From Theristus sp. LFF4_11 (taxonomy: Eukaryota; Nematoda; Chromadorea; Monhysterida; Xyalidae): a DNA stretch of 64,000 nucleotides. The position numbers and the translations under genes were made by a program. Positions 47,401 to 59,400 of this stretch are shown here, in pieces. A model generated the notes under the pieces. It was not told the origin of the DNA. It made no database searches and was given only the letters and a program-made list of their open reading frames with translations. The stretch covers positions 124,001 to 188,000 of the forward strand of contig JASANC010005206.1 of assembly GCA_030248135.1 (NCBI GenBank), read 5' to 3'. How positions within the stretch are numbered: position 1 is the stretch's first letter; each line of letters starts with the position of its first letter.

Positions 47401-50400
47401 AGATGTTCTCACTTCGTAGAGCACTGTACGTCAACCAAGAGCGAGCCCAATTACAAATCAGAAAAATCAGACGAAAAAATTAGGATAATGCGAAATTCAA
47501 ATTTTATGGCACTGGCACGCACAGCACAGCAGCATTCTTGTTATCCACTGCACCGCTATTAGGATCATCGAAGCGGAGCTATAACATGAACTAATGTTGC
47601 GGCCAACCACTGAAAGTGCCAGCTGCAGTGTTTTGGCAGCAAAAATCAGCATAGCCTGTCGCGGGGTCACGTCATATTAGCGACCATGATGGACAGCACT
47701 ATGTGATCAGTGCGGTGCATATTGATTAGCCGGAAGAACCAGAGTATAATAAAAGAAGGAGCAGCGTTTATTGCGTTTCATTTGAACCGGACAAGCTGAA
47801 TGTTGGTGTCTCTGCTCTCTGATCACAGCGTGTTGTCACGTCTTGCTTGCACATCATCACTGCAATCATGATCCAACAACACAATGCATGTATTCGGTTA
47901 ATGTGGGCCAACACCCGCGGCGACCGCTCAAAAATGGACACCGCTTCGAAATTTCGTTGGGGGCAGCACAAATGCAAGCGATCAACATTCACACCAAACC
48001 AAACGACTCCGGAGCGTCCCGGTCTTTGTAAATGCTGGTGGCGAGCAGCGTCTCACACGATCTTGCATGCGACACATTATTAGGATGATCGAATTGTCTG
48101 TCAGACGCATGGCGAAACAATGTGCCACTGTTACACCCTCATCGTTCGAGGGCAAACACAATTCTGGCGTCTATGGAATCTTCTTTTCATCTGAAATTGA
48201 TTACAAGAAAACATGGGAACATGTTCCATAATAATACCGCCAATTTATACCTATCTTATATCAGGCCCATCAATGGATCTATCAGATTGATTAACTTGCC
48301 TCAGAACACAAAAGTAATGGGCTATAATGGAGGCTCAAGGCTCTGGGGACATACTCAATTCAAAAAGTCAAAACTTACTAAATCCCTGCACCTATAAATA
48401 TGCTGTTGATCCATTCAGTCGTTTTCTTTATTTCTTTTCAAAAATCTACAAATTGTATTCAATTGCTAGATTCGTATTATCCTTATCATTCAACAACACG
48501 TGTGATTACCTTGTGAATGCAGCAAAAACAGCCGGAAACCATTATTACCCGACACCTTTCTATCACACCATTTCTTCATCCAGTCATTCAATGCATATTC
48601 ATAAGAACCCGACACTTTTCACTCGATTAGCAATCGACAGCTCTCAAAGTTTCTGAATACTTACAATCGTTAAAAATACCCACATCCGTTTATCCGTGCC
48701 TGACACCCATACAAGGTCTCTTTCATTACCGTTTCCAGCGTTATTTTTTGCCAACTTTAGTGAGCCCTCGTTTTATGATTTGTTGGATCGGATCCCTCCC
48801 ATTTCCATTCAACAAACGTATCATCTTTTATTTTGGTTCAGAGACTCAATGCGCGCATAGAATAGAAAAGCAGTTGCATGTATGACGCGGGAATTCAAAA
48901 TTACACCAGTGATCCGAGTCCGCTGAATAGGGCCAGGTGAAAAATTCATAATACTAACCAGACAGAACATTTGAATTTTTTACAGTTCCCAAGACTATGT
49001 ACAAAGTTTAGTTTCAACATCTTCCACGCATGCATTGGCATTCCACGGTGGTGAAGATATTCAGAGATACAGGGACAATGTTCACATCGCACACACTCAT
49101 TTGATCTATCACACAAGCACACCTATCCGATCCATAGTTGTGGACTGATTTTGATTCAAAGATATGTACAGACAGCGACAGCAGCTGTGTTCACAACAAG
49201 CGTGCTGTGTGTTCATGAGATTCAAAATATGCAATCGACCCGTGTGCTTGGTTTTCAAAAATGGAAAAACAAAATGTGTGTTCAAAAAAGACGTAAAAAT
49301 ATGACCAATCGCACAAGTAGCTATCAGCAAAACGAGGGCGTGCATGGTGGATGTCAACAAGATGCAGCTCAACAAAGCAATCAAATAGCTGCAAATTCGC
49401 TCCGGATTTCAAAAAGGAACTGTGATAAGAAAAAAATCCCTTTGGAAACATAATTGAACTTGTCACTTGTCGTCATGTATTTCCCGATCGATTACAGATT
49501 TTGATACCTGCCCTCAGCTGGCTATTTTCCTGGCTGCACACAATGATTACCAGGCCACTGTCTAAGAGACTGACTCATTCAGCTGACACACAAAGAAAAC
49601 AAAATATTCATGTTTTTTCTTTCGGCCTGTCTCGCAGCGGCACTTGATGCATGAGCAAGTGTACATTTTTCGACTACTGCAAGGAAGCCCGGGAAAAGGC
49701 ACAGCCGATTCAAAGTATAGATTTTGTACCCCACCCGACCCATCCCCACCCACTGTGCGGCACTGATCACTGTAATCTGTAAAATACAACCGAAACATGC
49801 CACAAACATCTGCGCCAGAGTTTGCATAGTTTATAAACCTTATAATGGGCAACATTGCGAAATAAGACCTTCATGGAATCCTCTGAAGCGACATCAAGCT
49901 CGTTCAAACCCCCGTATGAAAAATAGACTTTTAAAATTTGCATGTTGATTGCTACCTGACAACAAAATCACAAGCAAACACAATACTAAAATGACACCTG
50001 TTAAATTCACGGCCAGATATTCCGCGTTCATTCCCACAGCGTTTCCAGTTTCACATTTTACACCTCACTGTTATCCAGTCCAGTATCAGTAAAAATTCAC
50101 AGATACGAGATTCCAGTCCCCGCATGTTGTGCATTGTGCTGCCGAGAAATAAAAATGAAAAAAAAACCATTGATATGACATGGGGGATGTGAAACTGGTC
50201 CCGTGGGATTATGTGTTACGAGAAGGTCACTGAACGCACAACTCCGCAGTACATCCCACAAACATATAAATCATCTTAAATCTCGACTGATTATTTTTAT
50301 TTTTCAACAGTCACTCAGTCAAGCGAAGCTAAACACAACCTGCCAAACAGACTAAACTCTTGTCGGGGAATCTAATAAAAAAAACACGGCTTCTCTCTTC

Positions 50401-53400
50401 TCTCTGTCGGTTTGTTCGACCGTGGGTGAGAAAAACTCGTCCCTCAGGATGCACTGCTACAATGAGGGCGTGTGTTTAAACAAATCGCAAGCTGCTTGCC
50501 AAGAACGGCCAGCCAAGGTGACTGCGTGACTCGATAGCGTTCTGAACGTTATGAAGCCAATCTAAGCAACAAACAACTCTACCAGTAGCAAAATGCAACA
50601 TAAACAAAGGAAACAACGGAACGGTGAAACAATCAAAATAAAATAAAGACATTCGCCAATGAGTATGAATGAGTCAGCAATCAATCATCTGCCTCTCGTA
50701 AGACTACCTCAGGTCATGGTCAACGATTATGCGAACGATAAATGCTTGGTGACAAAACCAGACGATTTATCACCACTGAATTTGTTCGTTCGTTGAGCAG
50801 CCAGTTTGTTGAGCGAGCTGCAGCGATGTGCTACCTACAGTGGGATGTGTCAAGCCTCAGCCTACCATGAGTATTGCGAGTGCCTTTCCTACGAGCGTGT
50901 ACACGATGTCGGCAGTGTCCGTGCGTGTGCGCGTGTCCACCACGACCGTCAGCGTCGCTGCGCCCGTCTGCTCGCTGGCTGCACTCGGCGTCGCCGTGCG
51001 TTCGCTGTTGATCGCTCGCTTCGATTGCTGATTGTGACAGTGAGCACCAGCGGACGACGACGGTGACAGGATTACAGGCGGCAGGTCACGTCTGCAATCA
51101 AAATAAAAAATCTTCATCATATCATGCGTTTGTTTGAAAGAGGCGATTTCACTGCTGGCTTACTTCAATGATAAATATGGGGATCAGAAACGATTATTGC
51201 TGGAAAAAAATCCAACTGACATATAAACGTCAGTAAGAAAAAATGAAACTACTGCGACGACGAACATGCCATAAAAGTTTCTGATAGTGGACTGGAACAA
51301 CACAAAATCTGTGTACAAGCAATCCACCAGTCGGTCAAGCACACCTTAACTAAACAAACACAGAATGACCTACAGGCTACAGAGCAGTGCTCATCGTAGC
51401 AAACAATTGTCAAAAACACGATGCATTTTGGTTTTATCAAAATGGTCACACTATCAGCTAGAGACAGTTTATTCACATGTGAACAAGTAAAGCAACAGGC
51501 AAAGGCGCTTTTTACGGCTGTCCGCAGCCGGACCTGTCGCCGTGATATGTGTATGTGTGTTTCTGTTTATTTGCTGCTGCAACATGAATGGAATGGAATG
51601 GGAATAACAGGCGGAACATAAGCATGTCTGCAAGTGATAGCACAAAAAACACTTCATTATCAGCAACAGTCACACACTGCTGACAAAAAGTGACTGAAAA
51701 TTACGACTAAACATACAATTTCGACAGAGATGACAAATTTTTCAAAGTTTTCGAAGTATGATAGCCAGCTGTTTATTTTTTTAATTGCACGCACCGGTTC
51801 CGGTCTTCCAGAAACGCTGGTACCAAACGCCGGCGGAAACGGGCAAATACTGTTAGTTATTGTCAGTATTGTCATTTATACGTGAACAAGAATTCACAAA
51901 TTCATCGGGTTACAGAAAAAAGATATGCTGTCCTGATTACAACATTGTACCACCGATCGACGACCGCCAAACAAGAACAAGAAAACAAATGAACAACGCC
52001 TAAGCATCACATACAGTGGCGGCCAAAGGTTTGGAAACCCATGCGTGCGCTGCATATCGCGCATTTTTGCGTTAATACAATGCACATAAGCAAATAATTT
52101 TGGTTTTTGGAACAAGCAACTGTTGTGTTCATAAAAACAAAGCTAGCATGTGTTGGGGAGCGGGGGGGGGTACAATTCCGGCCCGCTAGTTGATCTTTCA
52201 ATGAAACGTATCATTGATATTCATCAAAAGTTGGCCTCACATTACGGTGTTGATATCAAGAGTTCGGACAATTGTTTGCCGTTGATGTATGGATTGCCTA
52301 AACTCCACAAAAATCCGGTAAAATTCAGGTTTATTGCGGCGGCTCATAACTCTAGCATGAAAACTCTGTCCTTGATAGCGGCTGCTATTTTGAATAAAAT
52401 CAAGTCCCATTTCAACAAATACTGTGCTATCATTGAAAACCGTACTGGCAAAAAACTGTTCCGCTTGGTTAGTAGCAGCTACGATATCATAAACAAAATG
52501 GAATATTTGAAACCTGCTGTTCAAACTGTTTCCACGTACGATTTCAGCACGCTGTTTACTTGTCTGCCTCATGATGTCATCAAGAAACAAATGTATAAAA
52601 TGGTGGAATTATGTTTCAATAATGCTGGCAAAATGGGTATGTCTATCCACACAAACCAGTTTGGAAAGAGGTTTGCCGAATATGCCGGCGCACAAACTAA
52701 GCGCGGTATATATTTGGATAAGTTTGCTGTGTTCCAACTCTTGTGTGATATCATCGATCACACATACGTAACTTTTGGTGGCATTGTTTTCAAACAGAGA
52801 ACTGGAGTACCTATGGGTGGCAACTGTAGTCCTCTTATAGCCGAATTAACCTTAGCAATGTTTGAATTCGAATTTTTGAAAGACAACAACGGTTTGCCTT
52901 TGTTCTATCGTTACATCGATGACGTTATTGTTTTCAATGATACTAACTTTGAAACCACTGCTTTACAAATTTACCCAGCATGCCTGAAATTAGAAAAGAC
53001 TAGTGCAGACGACTACTCTTGCAATTACCTCGATTTAGATATTTGTCTCACAACAGAAACGATTCATTTTAAACTGTTCGATAAAACTAGAGATTTCAAT
53101 TTCCGCGTGGTTAAATATCCTCACCCTCATACCACAATGCCAAAGTTTATGATTTACGGTGTTTTGTATTCACAACTGTCTCGTTTTGCTAGAATCTGCA
53201 ACGAAGAGTCAGTTTTTGTCAACGAAGCCAGAAATGTTTGCAACATTTATTTGTCAAAAGGAGCAAGCTCAATTGATATCGTGAAACAAATTCTAAAATT
53301 CTGCAATCGTAATCAAAAACTTCTTCTGAAATACTGCTGGATTGATGCATTGGACTATCGTATCAAGTTTCTTGACCTGATCCCAGCACTGAAACCTTGA

Positions 53401-56400
53401 TTTTCACATAGCTTCTGGTCCGGTTAACTTCACAAAGCTAAACTGTTTCCTAGTGTGTGGTCTAAATAGCCAACTTTCATCACTAAACAGTTGCGCTACT
53501 CTATCATGAATGGCTCGCCGGTTCCAGGCCAACTAAAACCTGACGTAAAAATAGTTAAACTACTCTAGCCTAAATGGATGGCTGGTTGGAAGCAAGTTAA
53601 AACCAAAGTTCTCTTGCACAAATGTGTCATTCTGATCCCAAAAAAATTTTTTTGCTGTTTCTTTTTGCACCCATTGCCGAGGGAAAGTGTCATATGTCAT
53701 CGTCACGCTCGCGTTCGCCTGATCGAGGCAGAGACAAGAGCAAGCGTTCGCGCGAGAAAGTTAGTTGAGAAAGCTTTCACACGTTTTATTTTCTTTATAT
53801 TTCACTGTTATTCGAGTAAAATAGACTAAAAATTACGCTGCGTATCATTAGTGCCTACAAGTTTTAGCCTATACTCACCCGGTTCCTAGTTTAGTGTATC
53901 TATTTCATAACCAATGTTTCGCCTTAGCCTTTTTTCTTAGCACAAAGAACAAACGGCACTCTTCTGACGAGGCCCACCGTTTGTTCGGCGGTCATTATGT
54001 AAAGTTGATTAAAGGGCCGAAACATAATGAACGCCATTGGTTAACTGACCTATTAAATTTTGTACTTCAAAAACCTCCTTTTCTGATCAATACAATTTCG
54101 ACAGAGATGACAAATTTTTCAAAGTTTTCAAAGTATGATAGCCAGCTGTTTATTTTTTTTTAATTGCACGCACCGGTTCCGGTCTTCCAGAAACCCTGGT
54201 ACCAAACGCCGGCGGAAACGGGCAAATACTGTTAGTTATTGTCAGTATTGTCATTTATACGTGAACAAGAATTCACAAATTCATCGGGTTACAGAAAAAA
54301 GATATGCTGTCCTGATTACAACATTGTACCACCGATCGACGACCGCCAAACAAGAACAAGAAAACAAATGAACAACGCCTAAGCATCACATACAGTGGCG
54401 GCCAAAAGTTTGAAAACTCCTGCGTGCGCTGCATATCGCGCATTTTTGCGTTAATACTATGCACATAAGCAAATAATTTTGGTTTTTGGAACAAGCAACT
54501 GTTGTGTTCATAAAAACAAAGCTAGCATGTGTTGGGGAGCGGGGGGGGGTACAATTCCGGCCCGCTAATTCCGGCCTGAAGAATTCCGGCCCGCTCATTC
54601 CGGCCCGAAGAATTCCGGCCGGAGAATTCCGGCCCGGAGAATTTTCGCCAGCACGAACAATATTAAACCACACGAAGTGATTTTGGTAATGAAATAATAA
54701 AATAAAAATATCGATGTTCACATGTTACAGTGTATTTTCAATGATGTTCGTCCTGTTTGCTTTTTTGGAAAATGAAATCTGGAAAAAAGAAACTACAACT
54801 AAATTTTTAAACTTTTTATCATGAACAGGATTTGTGACCCTTTTACCTTATCAAAAGGCTTGGCTTAGGATTAGGAACCTACAACAAGTCACTGCAAGCA
54901 AGTTCTAAACAAAAATAAAAAATCACAAGAATTTATTCACCAAAAATCACTTCGTGTGGTTTAATATTGTTCTTGCTGGCGAAAATTCTCCGGGCCGGAA
55001 TTCTCCGGGCCGGAATTCTTCGGGCCGGAATGAGCGGGCCGGAATTCTACGGGCCGGAATTTCGCGGGCCGGAATAGTACACGAGCCGTTGGGGAGAGAC
55101 GCACCTTAAAAGCACGCGTATACCATCACCACACACACGCGCGCATGGGGGTTTCCAAACTTTTGGCCGCCACTGTAGATAAACCAACATGCACGATGCG
55201 TGTGCCATATCAGCTTTTTTAATTGAATTTTTCACTGCGCCACACCAATACAACTGACGATGGGTTCTGAACAAGACCACATGAATAATGAAATAAAGCA
55301 AAGGTCAGCTGCATGCTCAGTTTCATTTTTATTGAATTTTCATACTTTTTATTAACCGATTTCATGGAAATTAATTTTGCTTGAAAGTGAAAAGCACCGG
55401 AAAATCAGCTTGTCCAGAATTGGAAGTTGAAAGCGAAAAAATGAAAACCTTAATACGGGAAGGCACCTCATCATACATAATAAAAACCACGCACAAAACG
55501 ACATCGCAACGTGAGGCGAACAAATTTAGCAATAATTCTCAACATGTTTGTCAGGCAATCGACCGAGAAATGAAAAGGCAACGCAGAGAGGGGTGGGTGC
55601 GAGCAGAAACAAGGTGGCAGCAATATGGCACATTGCACTTACAGACGAGCCAATGGCATAGCAGTCATTGTGCGTGTTCACTCAGGCAGCGCAATGGCAC
55701 CACCACACGAACGTGCAGACAAGCCTGTGGACGATGCAGACATGCACAGGATCATGGCAACACTGGCCATGGCTGGTGCGTGTGTGCATGCCTTCGCCAC
55801 GTGAATTGAACACGCCACAAAGCACAAAACACGGCCGTCCTCAATAATGAATAATCAAGAAAGCTTTATAAGATACGACCCCGTGTTTGAATTCAAGTGC
55901 TTGCCAGCTAATTACACTCGATTCGACTTTTGTCTGTACGTACGTTGAGTGACAGACAGGGCAGACGCGTCGTGGGTAAAACGACGTCAATACAACTACA
56001 ACCGTGCGACAACAAATGCAAGACTGTTTTCAAAAGTGGTGATGGTTTGGCGGGTGGAACTTTGATTGGTTCACGTCACGTGATTATTTGCAATGTTTTT
56101 TTTCCTGAATATTCAACCAAGGTCAAATCAAGGACATTAGCATAAACATTTTTAACTGTACAAACGCAATAATGCTTTTTTTGGAAATGGTCTGGATGTG
56201 AGATTGACCAACAAAAAAAAAAACTGAGCGTGTAAGGTGTTTCTCAAAACTACAAACAAACCATTTAGTGGTGTGGTGACCTCCGCGTTTAAACACGGTT
56301 TACCTTACCAGCAGCCGCAATCTCCTGCAAGTGGTAATTCGAAGTCACCCTTGTGGTCTAATTCAACGAAGAGTTGTCAGAATTGTTTCAAAACGTTGAT

Positions 56401-59400
56401 GTCAAAATTTGCAAAAACTCAAATCGTCGCAGTTAAAACAACATCATTTGCTGCATGAGAGCAATTCGTTTAATAAACGCACATAACATTCATACACCCC
56501 AAAACCGCCATCAACAGACAAAACCACAGTTGCTGGCCAAAATGTACGATTGTGCAAAACACGAGTTTGTTATATGCTCAAGATTTATATCAAAATACAG
56601 TCCAGTTTTTAATGTCTTGCCGCTGTGTTGCACTGTGTTTTCTTCGACAAAAATTTCCCGAAAAACCAATAAATAATTTTTGATTCGACGCAAACATCAT
56701 AATTGTAACATTATTATTTTGATCGTGGTACATGATTTTGCGGATTGTATAATCCATACATTTCAGACTTCATTAGAATTTTTATGCAACTGTAATTTTC
56801 TTAACGAAACGTAGCAATGACACAGCAATCCTACATGCAGTATGGATACCGATTTCGGTTTGGAGTTATGTCTGAACTTATTAGACACGCATGTTTCATG
56901 CCAGCACTGAATGTGTTGAATTGATGGAATAAAATTCCGATGGGTAAATATTCTTGGCGATGATGTTCTTCAAGTTGAAAACAATTTGAAAATGCAGGAA
57001 GCAATTTTTGCGTCTTAAAAATTTACCACTTGCAGTGTACTGTAAAGTGTTTCCTTGCTGAGACCCTGAATCGTGGTGATTGAGACTCGGAATGATTCTC
57101 AAAAGTCGGAATGCTGACCGTGACTCATTAAAAAACCTGTAGTACTTTTATTTAATATTTTTCTCAGCCATGCAACACCGTCCCTTGACTTTTATTATAC
57201 ACACTAGCCAGGCAGCCAGGAACACACCGACACCGATTCATTGAACATGGACTGCGCGTTTTTATCGGAGACCGAAACGGCACATCAGATATTCATGGTC
57301 ATGATTCATGGTTATTATTGTTGTGGTGCTTTCTGGTGGTGGCAAACGCAACACAATGCACTGTTATGTGCCGTGTTGTTCACTCGTGACAGCCGGTCTG
57401 ACCACATGCAAGGCGAACATTTTACAACCAGTGTAAAGTACCGCCACGATTCGCCCCACAATCAGCAATCATTATCACACGCCATGAACGACGTCTCTAA
57501 CGATCTGTACGGAATTTTAGCGAGAGGGTAATGCAATGCTCTAATGCGGTTGTGGCACATGTTGAAACCACCAAGTCCAGCAACTGCTGTTGCAAATGGC
57601 GTTTACATTTTTACGGACTCCGCTCGACATACACAATATGAAATCGAATATATACATTCCATCCCTTGTTCAAAAAGACCAATCGGCAGTCTACACCTAA
57701 GGTCGCTACTTTTGGAAAAATATGGTAGTTTTATGAATCTTTCCCCAGCCTTTAAACAAAGTCAGCTGAACACATAAACAGAAGCACGTTTCACACGTAG
57801 AAATTTGTAACGTATCACAGAAAGCAACGCAGTTCGTCATTTTGTTTTTTTTTGTAGACAGGAAAAAATATTATCTCTGATTTTAAATCGATCAGAAAAA
57901 CTGCAGCTCGCATCCTGTTATATGAGCAGTTCAAGTCACGCCAGAGCGTTGCGGTAAACTTCCATACCGCACGTGCTTTCCACTGCGAAATGATGCGTTT
58001 TTTACAACATATACTGAACGAAAAAAAACAACTGACTAAGTGAGAAATGTGCTCCGTGTATCGTGCTGTCACGAGTTTACCACACTGGCCAAAGGGAATG
58101 GCATGGCTTACAGATGAACCAGGGCTTGCTACTAAGCGTTGATCTCACACAGCGACTGCAAAATCGTTGCCGAGACTTCCACATCGAACACTTTTTTGTG
58201 ATCTTCGCATAAAATACAGTAAATGACAAACACTATTGAACGAATGTTGCTCTTTGTTCACTTTGTTGTGAAAACGCACGTGCGTGAGTGTGGGTGGTGC
58301 AGTCAAACAACACATACGGAGGTCACACAGTTTTTGTCAACAAATGCACCACTGCGCCGTCTGAAGGCGACCAAATGCACACATAAAACAATACAACAAC
58401 ACACTGCCCAAGGTGACAGTGTCCCAACCGGGTTTTGCTCAACGAAACGTAAGCAAATCAATTCATGTCAAAAGCGCAGCAGCAAACAAACAGCTAAACG
58501 TGCGACAGACAACAGATCTTTCAAGGCAACGTAGCAGCACTCAACCATCAAATACTTTTGAACTAAAACTTGCGTAATTCAGTTGCTCACACATTGTGAA
58601 AAATGAGACCACGGTTGTACGATGAGTGCCGTCCAGAAACAATGCGTTGTGATTGTGTACACGTAGAAAAAATGTCTTTCCGGTGGAATCAATTGAATCG
58701 TAATTGCTAATGCGTTTTTGAGCACCACTGTTGTAACCACAAGATAATTTGCAAGCAACGGGAATTTACACAAACGGCTGCATTAAGAGCAGCAAAATGA
58801 GCAACGTCTTGTCATACGGAACCGCATATTCTAAGAAAATTGGCAAATTTAAAGTCTACCGTTGGGTAGTTTTCAGGTGCAGCTGCTAAACAAATAACAG
58901 ATTATCTGAGAGTTCGCTTTCTGGTAGTTTTTCTCATTTTTTTCAAATGAACTGCAACAGAACCAAAATAATGCAAGCGTGGGCGACGTGGGAAAGTGGA
59001 GGAGCGCTCACTTGGCACAGACGTAGTAGATGTAGGCGAGCAGACGTGCCAGCTCCGCGGACGTGACCGAGGCGACCAGCCGCTGTGTGCCGTCGCCTGC
59101 CGCGATGGTCTCGATGCGTGATGGGTGCACCTCAACGCAAATCGTGTCAGTCGATTCTGTGACACAAACGAAACGAGTCACAAAAACGAATGCTGCCACT
59201 TTGCAAGCTTTGCAGTGCAATGAACACATCAACAACTGCTTGAAACTATTGAGCATGGCAAGGTGCACAGACAAACCACACAACCTGACACTCAGAGACA
59301 CAAAACTTCTTGTGGACTTGTTGCATCAATTGTGGCAGTGTCTTGTGAGGTTTTTGTCATCAAATTTGCTACAAATACATCAAAAAATGTTTTCATAGTT

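Larger units (their letters stand above)
51713..54567 (+). mobile_element. Penelope-like retroelement fragment flanked by ~477 bp direct repeats
   Basis: The direct repeats 51713-52188 and 54090-54567 bracket a unique 1.9 kb segment with a reverse transcriptase ORF (52190-53400) and 0.7 kb of 3' sequence. Flanking repeats of this type recall the pseudo-LTRs of Penelope-like elements. The repeats contain part of a Tc1-like element, however, so a target-segment duplication is also possible. The unit lies in an intron of the PLEKHG4-like gene, on the strand opposite to transcription. Confidence 0.7.
51092..59011. other. Transposon-bearing 7.9 kb intron of the PLEKHG4-like gene
   Basis: Bounded by the CRAL-TRIO exons at 59156-59012 and 51091-50866. 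It holds the reverse transcriptase element and Tc1-like element (51713-55177). The remainder, 55190-59011, has only short overlapping ORFs (for example 55381-55809) that I do not support as genes. Confidence 0.65.

Noticed and set aside
55381..55809. 142-residue plus-strand ORF next to the transposons as a transposase
   Set aside because: No DDE/D or helix-turn-helix pattern; composition follows the local repeat-like intron DNA.
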